The notes under the pieces were generated by a model. The model did not search any database, was not told the origin of the DNA, and saw only the letters and a program-made list of their open reading frames with translations. A stretch of DNA of 64,000 bases from Bacillus sp. AFS088145 (lineage in GTDB: Bacteria; Bacillota; Bacilli; Bacillales; Bacillaceae_G). The stretch is from the NCBI RefSeq assembly GCF_002564465.1, contig NZ_NUUX01000021.1, positions 62,001 through 126,000 of the forward strand, given 5' to 3'. Both the position numbers and the translations under genes were made by a program. This document shows, one piece after another, positions 44,610-53,333 of this stretch; within the stretch, counting starts at the first letter, position 1, and each line of letters starts with the position of its first letter.

Positions 44610-44737
44610 TCAGACTATTGACAAACGCTCGCTTTCTTCGTTGCTTCGCCTGTCTGCGGTGCTCATTACTGTCTAGGGTAACTCCGCTCCTCACCAGACT
44701 TCGCGCCTCGAAAGACAAGCGTTTTCAATCAGTCTGA
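44610..44737. mobile_element. MITE-like palindromic element with about 30-bp terminal inverted repeats
   Basis: The ends TCAGACTATTGACAAACGCT and AGCGTTTTCAATCAGTCTGA are imperfect inverted repeats that continue inward (GCTTTCTTCG against CGAAAGACA). The 60-base core is clearly richer in G and C than the surroundings. There is no transposase frame. An antisense frame of 66 codons crossing it (44718 to 44518) reads through the repeat and is not believed to be a gene. I suspect this is a dispersed repeat, but copy number cannot be tested in one window. Confidence 0.55.
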
Positions 44738-44754
44738 AATATGTATACGCTCAG

Positions 44755-44790
44755 AGATTGATTCACCAAGAATCAGTCTTTTCTTTTTTA
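44755..44790 (+). terminator. Terminator before the LysR gene
   Basis: AGATTGATTC (44755-44764) pairs with GAATCAGTCT (44770-44779) around a 5-base loop, followed by TTTCTTTTTT. Confidence 0.7.
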
Positions 44791-44874
44791 CCTGTTTTAT
44801 CATATTTCCTATTATAAGGAAAATAAATGATTATAATATTGATAATAAGTAAATCTGATACTGGGAGATAGAGT

Positions 44875-45759
44875 ATGGATCAAATTCTTTTAGTTTTTAT
44901 GGCGGTTGCTGAAAAAAGAAACTTTTCAAGAGCGGCTGAGGAGTTACATATGACTCAACCATCCGTTAGTCAGCAAATTCAATTACTTGAGAAGCATATC
45001 GGTGCAAAGCTTTTAATTAGAACAAATAAATATGTTCAGCTTACAAAGGCTGGAGAAATTGTTTATTTGCATGCTAAGGAAATAACTAGTTTATACAAGC
45101 GTATGTCGACACTTGTGAATGATCTAATGAATGAGGCTAGTGGTCATCTTAAGTTAGGTGCAAGTTATACTTTCGGTGAATATGTATTACCGCAAATTTT
45201 AGCTAAAATGAAGAGACTTTACCCGAATGTCATTCCATCAGTGCAAATAGGGAATACTCGAGAAATCGTCCAGGCTGCATTAAGTTATCAAATTGATGTT
45301 GGAATAGTTGAAGGGGAAGCAATTCATACAAATTTAAATATACAGCCTTTTGCAAATGATGAAATGTATATAATAGCTGGAACTAAGAGTGAAATATTCA
45401 CTATTGAAGCTGTGACATTGAATCAAATTGAAAATGAAACTTGGATTGTTAGGGAAGAAGGATCTGGAACAAGGGAAGCGACTGAACGATTATTTGAATT
45501 ATTAAAGATACGTCCTAAAAATATAATTGAATTTGGTAGTACACAATTAATTAAAGAAGCTGTAGAAGCTGGCATGGGAATTACCTATCTATCTGAGTTA
45601 GCAATAAAAAAAGAAAAGCAGTTACATACCATTGATTACCTAAAAGTAGAAGGGACACCTATTCAACGGAATTTTTCAATTATCACAGATAAAATCGAAC
45701 TTCAAACGAAATCGATGGAAATATTTATTGAGTTAGTTAAGAAATATTACGAGAAATAA
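44875..45759 (+). CDS. LysR-family transcriptional regulator (CysL/YwfK-like)
   Basis: The 294-residue product has the LysR helix-turn-helix at residues 1-60 (VFMAVAEKRNFSRAAEELHMTQPSVSQQIQLLEKHIGAKLL) and a periplasmic-binding-like effector domain (about 90-290, KLGASYTFGEYVLPQIL). The effector region resembles the CysL/YwfK subgroup, which in B. subtilis controls cysJI sulfite reductase. No sulfur gene is nearby and the divergent or downstream neighbour is a broken SDR gene, so the target is unknown. GGGAGA lies upstream of the ATG. Confidence 0.85.
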   Translation: MDQILLVFMAVAEKRNFSRAAEELHMTQPSVSQQIQLLEKHIGAKLLIRTNKYVQLTKAGEIVYLHAKEITSLYKRMSTLVNDLMNEASGHLKLGASYTFGEYVLPQILAKMKRLYPNVIPSVQIGNTREIVQAALSYQIDVGIVEGEAIHTNLNIQPFANDEMYIIAGTKSEIFTIEAVTLNQIENETWIVREEGSGTREATERLFELLKIRPKNIIEFGSTQLIKEAVEAGMGITYLSELAIKKEKQLHTIDYLKVEGTPIQRNFSIITDKIELQTKSMEIFIELVKKYYEK

Positions 45760-45841
45760 AGTAGGAATCCTTTTTTTATTAAGTTGAACATATAGTAAAA
45801 CGAAAAGTGTTCAAACGATAAAAAGATAAAGGATAATCCAA

Positions 45842-46635
45842 ATGACTGTCAAAAAACAAAAGGGTAAAACAGTATTAATTACCGGGCCTACGGAAGGAAT
45901 CGGTTATGAGTTAACTAAATTATTTCCAAAAGATCATTTCAACTTAGTTTTAGTTGCTAGGAATAAAATTAAATTAGAAGAAATGGCTAATTCATTGAAG
46001 AAGCAATTCAATATAAAAGTACTAGTTATTACAGAAGACCTTTCTAAAGTAAATTCTGCTAAGTCCATTTTTGATCAAATTACAAAATCCCAAATGGAGA
46101 TTGATATTCTAGTAAATAATGCTGGAGTTGCCCTATACGGAGATTTTGGTCGGACTGATTTAAATAAAGAGTTAAAGATGATTCAGTTAAATATTGTTAC
46201 TTTAACAGAGTTAGTAAAATACTTCTTACCAAATATGCTTCAAAAAAATCGGGCCATATTATTAATATTGCATCTACTTCAGCTTTTCAACCAGGGCCAA
46301 AAATGTCTGTCTATGCAGCTTCAAAGGCTTATGTATTATCATTAAGTGAAGCTCTTTCTGAGGAATTAAGACATTCAGGAGTTGCCGTAACAGCTGTTTG
46401 TCCAGGACCAACTAGAACGGGAATTATAAATTCATCCGGTGGAAATAATTCAAAGCTATTTAAAGGTAAAATTATGAAACCAAAAAAAGTTGCGAAGTTG
46501 ACTTATGAGGCAGTTAGTAAGAAGAAAACTGTTGTTATTACAGGTATTAATAATAAAATTTTGGCGCAATCTGTTCGCTTCATTCCACGATCAATCGTTA
46601 GAAAACTTGCAAAGAAACTATTAGAAGAGAAATAA
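45842..46635 (+). pseudogene. Short-chain dehydrogenase/reductase with a single-base frameshift
   Basis: The first frame from ATG 45842 encodes the cofactor part (TVLITGPTEGIGYEL, ILVNNAGVALYG) and leaves frame after NMLQK. The catalytic part continues in another frame: GHIINIASTSAF with the active Ser, then VYAASKAYVLSL with Tyr and Lys, to a stop at 46635. The break coincides with the A7 run at 46242-46248. One more A restores a protein of about 264 residues. All catalytic residues are otherwise intact, so a recent mutation or a homopolymer sequencing error is likely. The closest type is YqjQ/DltE-like SDR. Confidence 0.82.
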
Positions 46636-46668
46636 AAAAATACAGTCTAATTAGGCTGTATTTTTTAG
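46636..46668. terminator. Bidirectional terminator between the SDR and DUF47 genes
   Basis: AAATACAGTCT pairs with AGGCTGTATTT around AATT (46638-46663), with A and T tracts on the two sides. Confidence 0.88.
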
Positions 46669-46679
46669 TTACTATTTAA

Positions 46680-47300
46680 TTACGCATTACCCATAATAAT
46701 CTGTTCAAGTGTATTAGCTACATCTTGTGCACTATCAGAAACTGCTTCTAGCATTTCATAAATCTCTTTGAACTGAATGATTTTGATTGGATCTTTTTCA
46801 TTTTTAAATAACTCTTTAATGGAAGTGCGTAATAACGCATCACACTGTGACTCATAATCTTTTACTTGGATCGCATGTACGCGCATTTCTAATAATTTCT
46901 TCCTTGAAAGTAACTGAATTGCTTTTAATATTTCATTGGCAGCACTGCGAATATTTTTAACAAACTTCACCATGAATTCATCGATTTGAATGATGGAGTA
47001 CATTTCAAATGTTGCTGAACATTGTTCCATTCCGTCTAGTACATCATCCATTTTATTAGCAAGTTCTAGTATATCTTCACGTTCAATTGGTGTAATAAAT
47101 GTTTTATTTAATTCAACGATAATTTGATGAATAAATGTATCACCTTTTGTTTCATAAGCCTTCATTTCTGCAGAGAATGTTTTTAAATCAGTAGCATTTT
47201 TTATTTTAAAATCATCAAAATAAATCGAACACTCATTTACATTATTTGCAATATTTAAGAGCATTTCAAAGAATGTATCATTTTTTTTACCTAGTCTCAA
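46680..47300 (-). CDS. DUF47 (PhoU-like) family protein
   Basis: The 206-residue all-helical product has the DUF47 pattern (ETKGDTFIHQIIVELNKTFITPIEREDILELANKMDDVLDGME). It is related to B. subtilis YkaA. DUF47 genes usually sit with a Pit low-affinity phosphate or metal-phosphate transporter and are thought to control it. No pit gene lies here on either side. The start is TTG 47300 with AGGAGG 8 bases upstream. Confidence 0.88.
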   Translation of the reverse strand: MRLGKKNDTFFEMLLNIANNVNECSIYFDDFKIKNATDLKTFSAEMKAYETKGDTFIHQIIVELNKTFITPIEREDILELANKMDDVLDGMEQCSATFEMYSIIQIDEFMVKFVKNIRSAANEILKAIQLLSRKKLLEMRVHAIQVKDYESQCDALLRTSIKELFKNEKDPIKIIQFKEIYEMLEAVSDSAQDVANTLEQIIMGNA

Positions 47301-47383
47301 GTATGATTCCTCCTAAAAACAAAATTAATTCATATCATTACATTATGTTGCTCAAGAGAATGATCTATTATAAATACTAACTT

Positions 47384-48469
47384 TTAAAAAACAGGTCCAG
47401 TTTGATTAATTTTTACCTTAACGGAAGTTTTGAACTTAACATCCTTATAATCTTTTTTCCAATTTAATTTTTTCCATAAAGTTGGATGAGAACTTGAAAT
47501 TCTTCTTCCAATTCCAAATGCATCACAATTAGCTTCCAGTAATGAATTATCGATTTCATTAGCTTGATTAGTAAGCAATCGTGAAATTTCTTTATTTAAC
47601 TTGTCCTTGTTAAGTTTTTCTCCTACCTTACCTGAATAGCTAGTAATTGTTAAATCAAGATTTAGATTTAGTTTACAAGTTATTTTTGACGTTTTTTTAT
47701 CTATTTTTAAATCTAAATCCCTCTTTATATCTTTTACCCTAAATGAGACTGAACGATTTTGTCCTAATTTTATAGCCATTTCACTATACTTAGTTAATCG
47801 GTCCATCATTAATAATAACAGGCTTCCTTTTTCATCAGGTAAGCTAATTCCTGAGAACCGATCGCCATCAAATAAGTCTATTCCACCAATTGTAATTTTA
47901 TCATTCTCATCTTTTTTTACATAAGGTAAAACCATATCACTGCCCTCATCAGTAATCTGTTTCCAAGCTATAAAAACAGTCTCTTTCGGAATTTTTGTCG
48001 TTTCTTCAGCAGCTTCTAATCCTTTTAAGATTTCGAATGCAATTGGACTAGTTCCAGGATCGAGTGAAATAATGTCTGATGCTTTATCTTCTGCAATGAC
48101 AATTCTAGTAGAAGCGGAGGCTTGTCTAGGTCGATAAAAAATCTCTAAAAAAGGGTAAATTCCTTTTTTAGCAAGTTCTCTTCCAATTAAGATAATATGA
48201 GCTTTACTTACATCAATTTGACCAGGTAGTTTATTATTAATATCAATTCCCATTCCAGATACATTAGAATTCTTTATTTTGACAAGTTCGTCTTTTACTT
48301 CAAATTGGCCGCCACCTTTATTTTCGATATTTAATGCTCTAACTGTGGCTAATATATTATTGTCTTTATCTAAGTCTAAACTGATCCCATTCACCATTTT
48401 TTTATCTACTAATAGATTTTGATCCCAACAACTAGCTAAGAAAAAGGTACACAAGCATAAAGTAATCAA
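47384..48469 (-). CDS. gerKC: Spore germination receptor lipoprotein, GerAC/GerKC family
   Basis: The product is about 361 residues from TTG 48469. It has a lipobox at FLASC, the Ger(x)C signature around GISLDLDKDNNILATVRALN, and the C-terminal domain with LNKDKLNKEISRLL. AAAGGAG at 48494-48500 points to an ATT at 48487 or ATA at 48484, which would add IRKSFL and complete a normal positively charged signal peptide. No ATG, GTG or TTG is available there. It is the C subunit of a GerA-type germinant receptor in the spore inner membrane, third gene of the gerKA-gerKB-gerKC operon. Confidence 0.9.
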   Translation of the reverse strand: MITLCLCTFFLASCWDQNLLVDKKMVNGISLDLDKDNNILATVRALNIENKGGGQFEVKDELVKIKNSNVSGMGIDINNKLPGQIDVSKAHIILIGRELAKKGIYPFLEIFYRPRQASASTRIVIAEDKASDIISLDPGTSPIAFEILKGLEAAEETTKIPKETVFIAWKQITDEGSDMVLPYVKKDENDKITIGGIDLFDGDRFSGISLPDEKGSLLLLMMDRLTKYSEMAIKLGQNRSVSFRVKDIKRDLDLKIDKKTSKITCKLNLNLDLTITSYSGKVGEKLNKDKLNKEISRLLTNQANEIDNSLLEANCDAFGIGRRISSSHPTLWKKLNWKKDYKDVKFKTSVKVKINQTGPVF

Positions 48470-48480
48470 GAAGGATTTTC

Positions 48481-49572
48481 TTATAATTGCTCACTCCTTT
48501 CAGTCTTAGAGATGATGAAGGATAGGCAAAAGAGAATGAACGGAAGCCCAAATACAACCCCATAACTTAAATAAGTTACATATTTGTTAAAGGTAACTAA
48601 TTGTTCTTCATCGATTGGCAAAAGTGTAATTATAAAAATAAGGATTCCACTTATAACAACATTTTTTATGAATGTAGTTTCTTTACTAATACTTTTCGAT
48701 GCTAAAAACATGTAGATAATTACGGATGTTGTCATTGGTACAATCCAAACTGATAAAAAAATCAAATCTAAACGGTCGATCATTTCAAAAGAAAGTACCT
48801 TAAAAAGATATAAAACTGGTTCCCGAATTTGCAAAATTTGTGTTGGACTAAAGCTTACTAGACAAAGTATGGTGAAATATGTATAGAATAGTGTCACCGT
48901 AATATTGGCAAAACTCGCAGTTTTTAATATTCCTTTTTCTGAATCAAGAATAAAAGGAAAGATTAGTAAAAGACTTTCAAATCCTAACATTGAAAGTAAA
49001 GATTTATGACTTCCCAGTAATATATTTTTCACACCGGTATGTCCAATTGGTAGAATAAAGCGAAATTCCTTTGGTAAATAAAAGGTAAAGAAGGACAGAA
49101 AAAAAAGTAAGATGATTAAGACGGATGATATAACAAAAAATCTTGAAATGATTCTTAAGTCACTAATTGTTAAATAAATGCTAGATAAAATGATAATTAG
49201 TGATAATACCCACATAGGAGTAAGTGGCAGTAACCAAAGATTTATGGTTCTTATAAAAAGTATACAAGCAAAGCTTCCAATCATAATAAAATAAATATAG
49301 ATAAAAAAATTACATAACTTACCCACGTATCTACCTAAAATTTTTTTGGTGATTTCTGTATAGATTGCATTTGGATATTTTCTTAGTAATAGCCAATAGA
49401 TAATTATTGTAATTTGAACGGCTATTCCAGCAACTAATGTGGAAATCCAACCATCACCTTTAGCAGTGCTTTCAACCGCATTTGGCAAGGAGAGTAATCC
49501 AATACCTATTTGACTTTGGACAATAAAAAAATAAAGCTGTAATTTAGAAATCGAATTACTATTCGTTATCAT
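48481..49572 (-). CDS. gerKB: Spore germination receptor permease-like subunit, GerAB/GerKB family
   Basis: The 363-residue product starts at ATG 49572, which overlaps the gerKA stop as ATGA; a GTG at 49584 is an alternative. It has ten predicted membrane helices of the spore-germination APC-like family (IVQSQIGIGLLSLPNAVE, YTEITKKILGRYVGKL). In this receptor class the B subunit binds the amino acid or sugar germinant. Which germinant is sensed cannot be read from sequence. It is followed after a very short gap by the lipoprotein gene. Confidence 0.93.
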   Translation of the reverse strand: MITNSNSISKLQLYFFIVQSQIGIGLLSLPNAVESTAKGDGWISTLVAGIAVQITIIIYWLLLRKYPNAIYTEITKKILGRYVGKLCNFFIYIYFIMIGSFACILFIRTINLWLLPLTPMWVLSLIIILSSIYLTISDLRIISRFFVISSVLIILLFFLSFFTFYLPKEFRFILPIGHTGVKNILLGSHKSLLSMLGFESLLLIFPFILDSEKGILKTASFANITVTLFYTYFTILCLVSFSPTQILQIREPVLYLFKVLSFEMIDRLDLIFLSVWIVPMTTSVIIYMFLASKSISKETTFIKNVVISGILIFIITLLPIDEEQLVTFNKYVTYLSYGVVFGLPFILFCLSFIISKTERSEQL

Positions 49573-51056
49573 TTTTTCTTCCACACCCTAGATATTCTTT
49601 GCCGGTCAAGTTTTTGGGGAAGTGCATCGGTTGGTCTTGTATTTTGTTTCCATATAGGAAGCCTCATAAATGTATCCTTAATATCTTCCTTTCTAAAAGG
49701 TGCCATTGGTGAAAAGTACGGCATACCAAAGGATTTTAATTTACACATGTGCATAAAGATTAACATTAATGATAAAGTAATCCCAAAAAATCCTAATATC
49801 GACGCCATAATCATAGTTGGAAATCCTAATAATCTCATACTAGTTCCCATTTCACTGACCGGGGCTACAAATGATGCAATCGCTGTAAAACCAATCACAA
49901 CAATCATCGTGTTTGATACTAAATGCGCTTCAACAATAGCCGTACCAATAACTAATCCACCTACTATACCAATTGTTTGAGCGATAGGAGATGGGAGTCT
50001 AATAGCTGCTTCTTTTAACAGCTCTAATATGATTTGCATCATAAATGCCTCTGCAAGAGGAAGAAAAGGTACAAACTCTAAAGAGACTCTAATTGAATAA
50101 AGAATTCCGATTGGTAGTACTTCAGAATGGAAAGATACAATTGCGATATAGATTGCAGGTAGACAGATTGCAATAATAAAGCTAAAAACTCTAATAATCC
50201 GAAAAAAAGAGCCTATTAACCATCTGTGGTTATAATCGTCAGGAGCTTGATAAAAAGCAAAAAAGGTAATTGGTAAGACTGACACAGTAGGATTCCCATC
50301 TACAAGCAAATTTATTTTTCCGTCCAAAAGATAAGATACAGCCCTATCTGGTCTTTCTGTATTTAGTACTTGTGGAAAAGGCGAAAAAGTATTATCCTCA
50401 ATTAATTCTTCTAGATGTCCTGTAGATTTCAGGCTGTCTACCTCGACAACTGATATTCTATTTTCTATAACTTCAACAAGTTTTCGATTTGCAATTGAAT
50501 CGATATAAATCATAGCAACCTTTGTATTCGTAATCCTACCAATCGTAAAATATTTAACCTTTAGCTCAGGGTTACGAATTCGTTTTCTTAGTAATTGTAT
50601 ATTTGTATTTATACTTTCAACAAAACCATCACGAGGACCATTAATGTTTTGTTCATTAGCCGGTTCAGAAATTGTACGTTCCTTATCATCTGAAGCTGCC
50701 GCTAGAATTCCATTTGAACAATTTTCTTCTAAAATTAGACAAAATCCGTCTAATAAACTATCTCCTAATTCAGAGATATTTGTTGAATTTTTAATCTCAT
50801 ATGATTTGACGATATTGTCTGTCTTATCCTTTGTTTCTCTTAAAATGGGTTCAATAATAAATGATTGGAGTGCCTCAATTTTTATCATCGATTCAAGAAA
50901 CAAAACGGCAAAAATCTGAGTATTTTTATGAATAATCTTAACGACTAAATCTTCTGTATGACTTAAATATTCTTGAATTATTTCAATATTATTTTTAAGA
51001 TTATTTGATAAAATTTCTTCTTTATTTGACGTAATTGTTGTTGTATTGGTTCTCAT
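49569..51056 (-). CDS. gerKA: Spore germination receptor subunit, GerAA/GerKA family
   Basis: The 495-residue product has a soluble N-terminal region (about 1-245), then five or six membrane helices (from FFRIIRVFSFIIAICLPAIYIAIVSFH) and the family signature VPFLPLAEAFMMQIILELLKEAAIRLP. The cytosolic tail ends PTDALPQKLDRQRISRVWKKK. A subunits of GerA receptors oligomerise to form the ion-release channel at the start of germination. AGAGGT precedes the ATG. Expression is expected late in the forespore under sigma-G. Upstream TGATTT-N18-CATACAC on the minus strand (around 51120-51150) is a weak candidate. Confidence 0.93.
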   Translation of the reverse strand: MRTNTTTITSNKEEILSNNLKNNIEIIQEYLSHTEDLVVKIIHKNTQIFAVLFLESMIKIEALQSFIIEPILRETKDKTDNIVKSYEIKNSTNISELGDSLLDGFCLILEENCSNGILAAASDDKERTISEPANEQNINGPRDGFVESINTNIQLLRKRIRNPELKVKYFTIGRITNTKVAMIYIDSIANRKLVEVIENRISVVEVDSLKSTGHLEELIEDNTFSPFPQVLNTERPDRAVSYLLDGKINLLVDGNPTVSVLPITFFAFYQAPDDYNHRWLIGSFFRIIRVFSFIIAICLPAIYIAIVSFHSEVLPIGILYSIRVSLEFVPFLPLAEAFMMQIILELLKEAAIRLPSPIAQTIGIVGGLVIGTAIVEAHLVSNTMIVVIGFTAIASFVAPVSEMGTSMRLLGFPTMIMASILGFFGITLSLMLIFMHMCKLKSFGMPYFSPMAPFRKEDIKDTFMRLPIWKQNTRPTDALPQKLDRQRISRVWKKK

Positions 51057-51231
51057 ATTGATACCTCTTTGATGGAAGGTCTAATTGGGTTTATTCTTTC
51101 CAAAATTAGGTTGTGTATGCAATGAAGACTTAAATGAAAATCATTTAAGATTCCGTTTTTTAGATTTACAAAAACGTATAATATTCGTTTTCTAAAAGGT
51201 AGAAAAATCGAATCTTGTAGAAATAAACTTG

Positions 51232-51260
51232 TTGACTTTTTATTTTTTGCATAATAATAT
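51232..51260 (+). promoter_or_regulatory. Candidate trp operon promoter
   Basis: TTGACT (51232-51237), a 17-base spacer and TAATAT (51255-51260) lie about 40 bases before T-box 1. Confidence 0.6.
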
Positions 51261-51289
51261 AAGGACAATTAATTTAAATAAAAATCCAT

Positions 51290-51565
51290 AATTACTTTGC
51301 GTTGACGAAGAGTAGTAACGATTACGGAAACTAAAGAGAGCTGATGGTTGGTGCGAATCAGTGTGAAAGTAATCGCGAATGGACTTCCGAGCATCCAAAC
51401 CGAACCTTAAATAAGTAGTAGGCTTTGGCGAGTAGTCTTCTCGTTACAAAAGACGGGTATTCATTGGAAAGTTGATTGGATACCGACAAAGTGAGCTGTT
51501 AAATCAGCTAATGAAGGTGGCACCACGGGTCTCTCGTCCTTTTTTAAGACGGGGGGCCCTTTTTG
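51290..51565 (+). promoter_or_regulatory. Trp T-box riboswitch 1
   Basis: The leader has a stem I with AGAGAGCTGATGG in the distal part and a specifier TGG at 51380-51382 followed by ACTTCC. The T-box core AAGGTGGCACCACGG is at 51514-51528. The terminator is GGGTCTCTCGTCC (51527-51539) with GACGGGGGGCCC (51548-51559) and a T run. UGG is the only Trp codon, so uncharged tRNA-Trp should favour readthrough. The discriminator-pairing base is C. Confidence 0.92.
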
Positions 51566-51594
51566 TATTTCTTTAAAATTTAATAATAATAAAT

Positions 51595-51887
51595 CGCTGA
51601 GTAAGAAGAGTAAATATTGGTGAATGTCACAGAGAGTTAGACAATGGTGGGAGTCTAATACAGGAACCTTTATCGAATGGACTTACGAGAGGCATCTTGA
51701 ACATTAAAGTAGGGATGCACGGATTTCCACCGTTAAAAGGATAGGGTATCGGAATTATTTTAGTAACTTATTCCCGTATCCGAAAAGTGGGATTCAGATC
51801 AATCTGATCCAATCTGAGGTGGTACCGCGGTAGCAACTAATCGTCCTCTATATGCACAATCTTTGTGCGTATAGGGGACTTTTTTTA
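51595..51887 (+). promoter_or_regulatory. Trp T-box riboswitch 2 (tandem)
   Basis: A second complete T-box follows within 40 bases. The specifier TGG is at 51678-51680, the T-box core GAGGTGGTACCGCGG at 51816-51830, and the terminator pairs GTCCTCTATATGCAC (51843-51857) with GTGCGTATAGGGGAC (51865-51879) before a T run. Both T-boxes must be relieved for transcription to reach trpE. Confidence 0.93.
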
Positions 51888-51920
51888 TATTCATCATTAA
51901 ATTTTTGGAGGTCGAACAAA

Positions 51921-53333
51921 TTGTCAGTACAAAACAAAGCAGAAATAGTCATTGAAACGATAATGGGGGATTTGTTTACACCGATTTCATTATTTAAGAA
52001 ATTGAACGCTAGCAAAAAGTTTTTATTTGAAAGCTCATTTAAGCATAAAGATTCTGGCCGTTATTCATTTGTTGGTTCAAAACCTGCTTTTGAATTGATT
52101 GGGACAAATCAAAGTGGTCAAATCATCTATAAAAATGGCAAAAAAGAAGAGTTTGTTGGAAATCCTCTTTTAAAACTGAAAGAGTTAATACCAAAGCAGG
52201 ATTATTTAGAGGTATTGGATATCCCTTTCATTGGTGGGGGAATTGGGTATGTAGGATATGATATGATTCGCCAGTTTGAAGAGATCGGTGATGAGCTAGA
52301 AGATGTTATCGGAATGCCAGATCTTCATTTAATGTTTTTTGAAGTCATTATTGTATTTGATCATTTGGAACAGAAAATTCATTTGGTTGGAACAAAGCTT
52401 TCCGATGAAACAACATTAGAAGATTTGAAGAGCGAAATTCAGAAGTATAAGCAAGTAATTCTATCTAATTCAAACCAAGAGGAGGAAGTAAAACCAGTTG
52501 TATTTTCTACTTTTGAGTCTGAAGTTAGTAAATCTGACTACATTTCCAAAGTAGAAGAGGCAAAGTCATTTATTCAAAAAGGAGATATTTTTCAAGTCGT
52601 TCTATCACATCGAATGGGAGCAAAATTTGAAGGCAATCCATTTGATTACTATCGAAAATTACGAATCCAAAATCCGTCACCATATATGTATTATATCGAT
52701 TTTGGTGATAGCGTTGTTGCTGGTACTTCCCCTGAGAGTTTAATAAAAGTTAAGGATAATCAGGTTATAACGAATCCAATTGCCGGTACGAAGCGAAGAG
52801 GGAAAACGGATGTACAAGACTTAATGATCGAAAGGGATTTATTACAGGATGAAAAGGAACTTGCCGAACATAAAATGCTTGTTGATTTAGGGAGAAATGA
52901 TCTAGGCAAAGTTTGCGAGTTTGGAACAATCAAATTAGAAAAATATATGACCGTTGAAAAATACAAATATGTCATGCATATCGTTTCCGAAGTTAGCGGG
53001 CAATTAAAAAAACCACATACCTCACTTGATGCTCTTATTGCTTGCTTACCAGCTGGAACCGTATCTGGTGCACCTAAGATTAGAGCAATGGAAATCATTA
53101 ATGAATTAGAGAGTTCAAAGAGAGGGGTATATTCCGGTGCAGTCGGTTATGTATCCGTTAATGGAAACCTTGACTTTGCATTAGCTATTCGAACGATGAT
53201 TTTAAAAAATCAAATGGCCTATATTCAAGCAGGAGCAGGTATTGTTTATGACAGCAAACCCGAACACGAATATGAAGAAACCATTAATAAACTAAAAGCC
53301 TTTTTGGAGGAAAATCATGATTTTAATAATTGA
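51921..53333 (+). CDS. trpE: Anthranilate synthase component I TrpE
   Basis: The 470-residue product starts at TTG 51921, placed by GGAGG at 51907-51911; an in-frame ATG at 51852 sits inside the T-box terminator. It converts chorismate to anthranilate with ammonia from TrpG. The chorismate-binding domain has GDIFQVVLSHRM, AGTSPESL, IAGTKRRGKT, EKELAEHKMLVDLGRND and LPAGTVSGAPKIRAMEII. The N-terminal regulatory domain carries the tryptophan-binding LFESSFKHKDSGRYSF segment. It overlaps trpG by 17 bases. Confidence 0.97.
   Translation: MSVQNKAEIVIETIMGDLFTPISLFKKLNASKKFLFESSFKHKDSGRYSFVGSKPAFELIGTNQSGQIIYKNGKKEEFVGNPLLKLKELIPKQDYLEVLDIPFIGGGIGYVGYDMIRQFEEIGDELEDVIGMPDLHLMFFEVIIVFDHLEQKIHLVGTKLSDETTLEDLKSEIQKYKQVILSNSNQEEEVKPVVFSTFESEVSKSDYISKVEEAKSFIQKGDIFQVVLSHRMGAKFEGNPFDYYRKLRIQNPSPYMYYIDFGDSVVAGTSPESLIKVKDNQVITNPIAGTKRRGKTDVQDLMIERDLLQDEKELAEHKMLVDLGRNDLGKVCEFGTIKLEKYMTVEKYKYVMHIVSEVSGQLKKPHTSLDALIACLPAGTVSGAPKIRAMEIINELESSKRGVYSGAVGYVSVNGNLDFALAIRTMILKNQMAYIQAGAGIVYDSKPEHEYEETINKLKAFLEENHDFNN

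Noticed and set aside
44518-44718. A 66-codon minus-strand frame across the palindromic element.
   Set aside because: It combines the repeat with the antisense of a small membrane protein gene. Such frames in repeats are typical false genes.
51053-51268. A 71-codon minus-strand frame that overlaps the gerKA start by ATGA and could be an extra first gene of the ger operon.
   Set aside because: Its TTG start has no ribosome site, the translation shows no recognisable domain, and the frame runs antisense across the proposed trp promoter.
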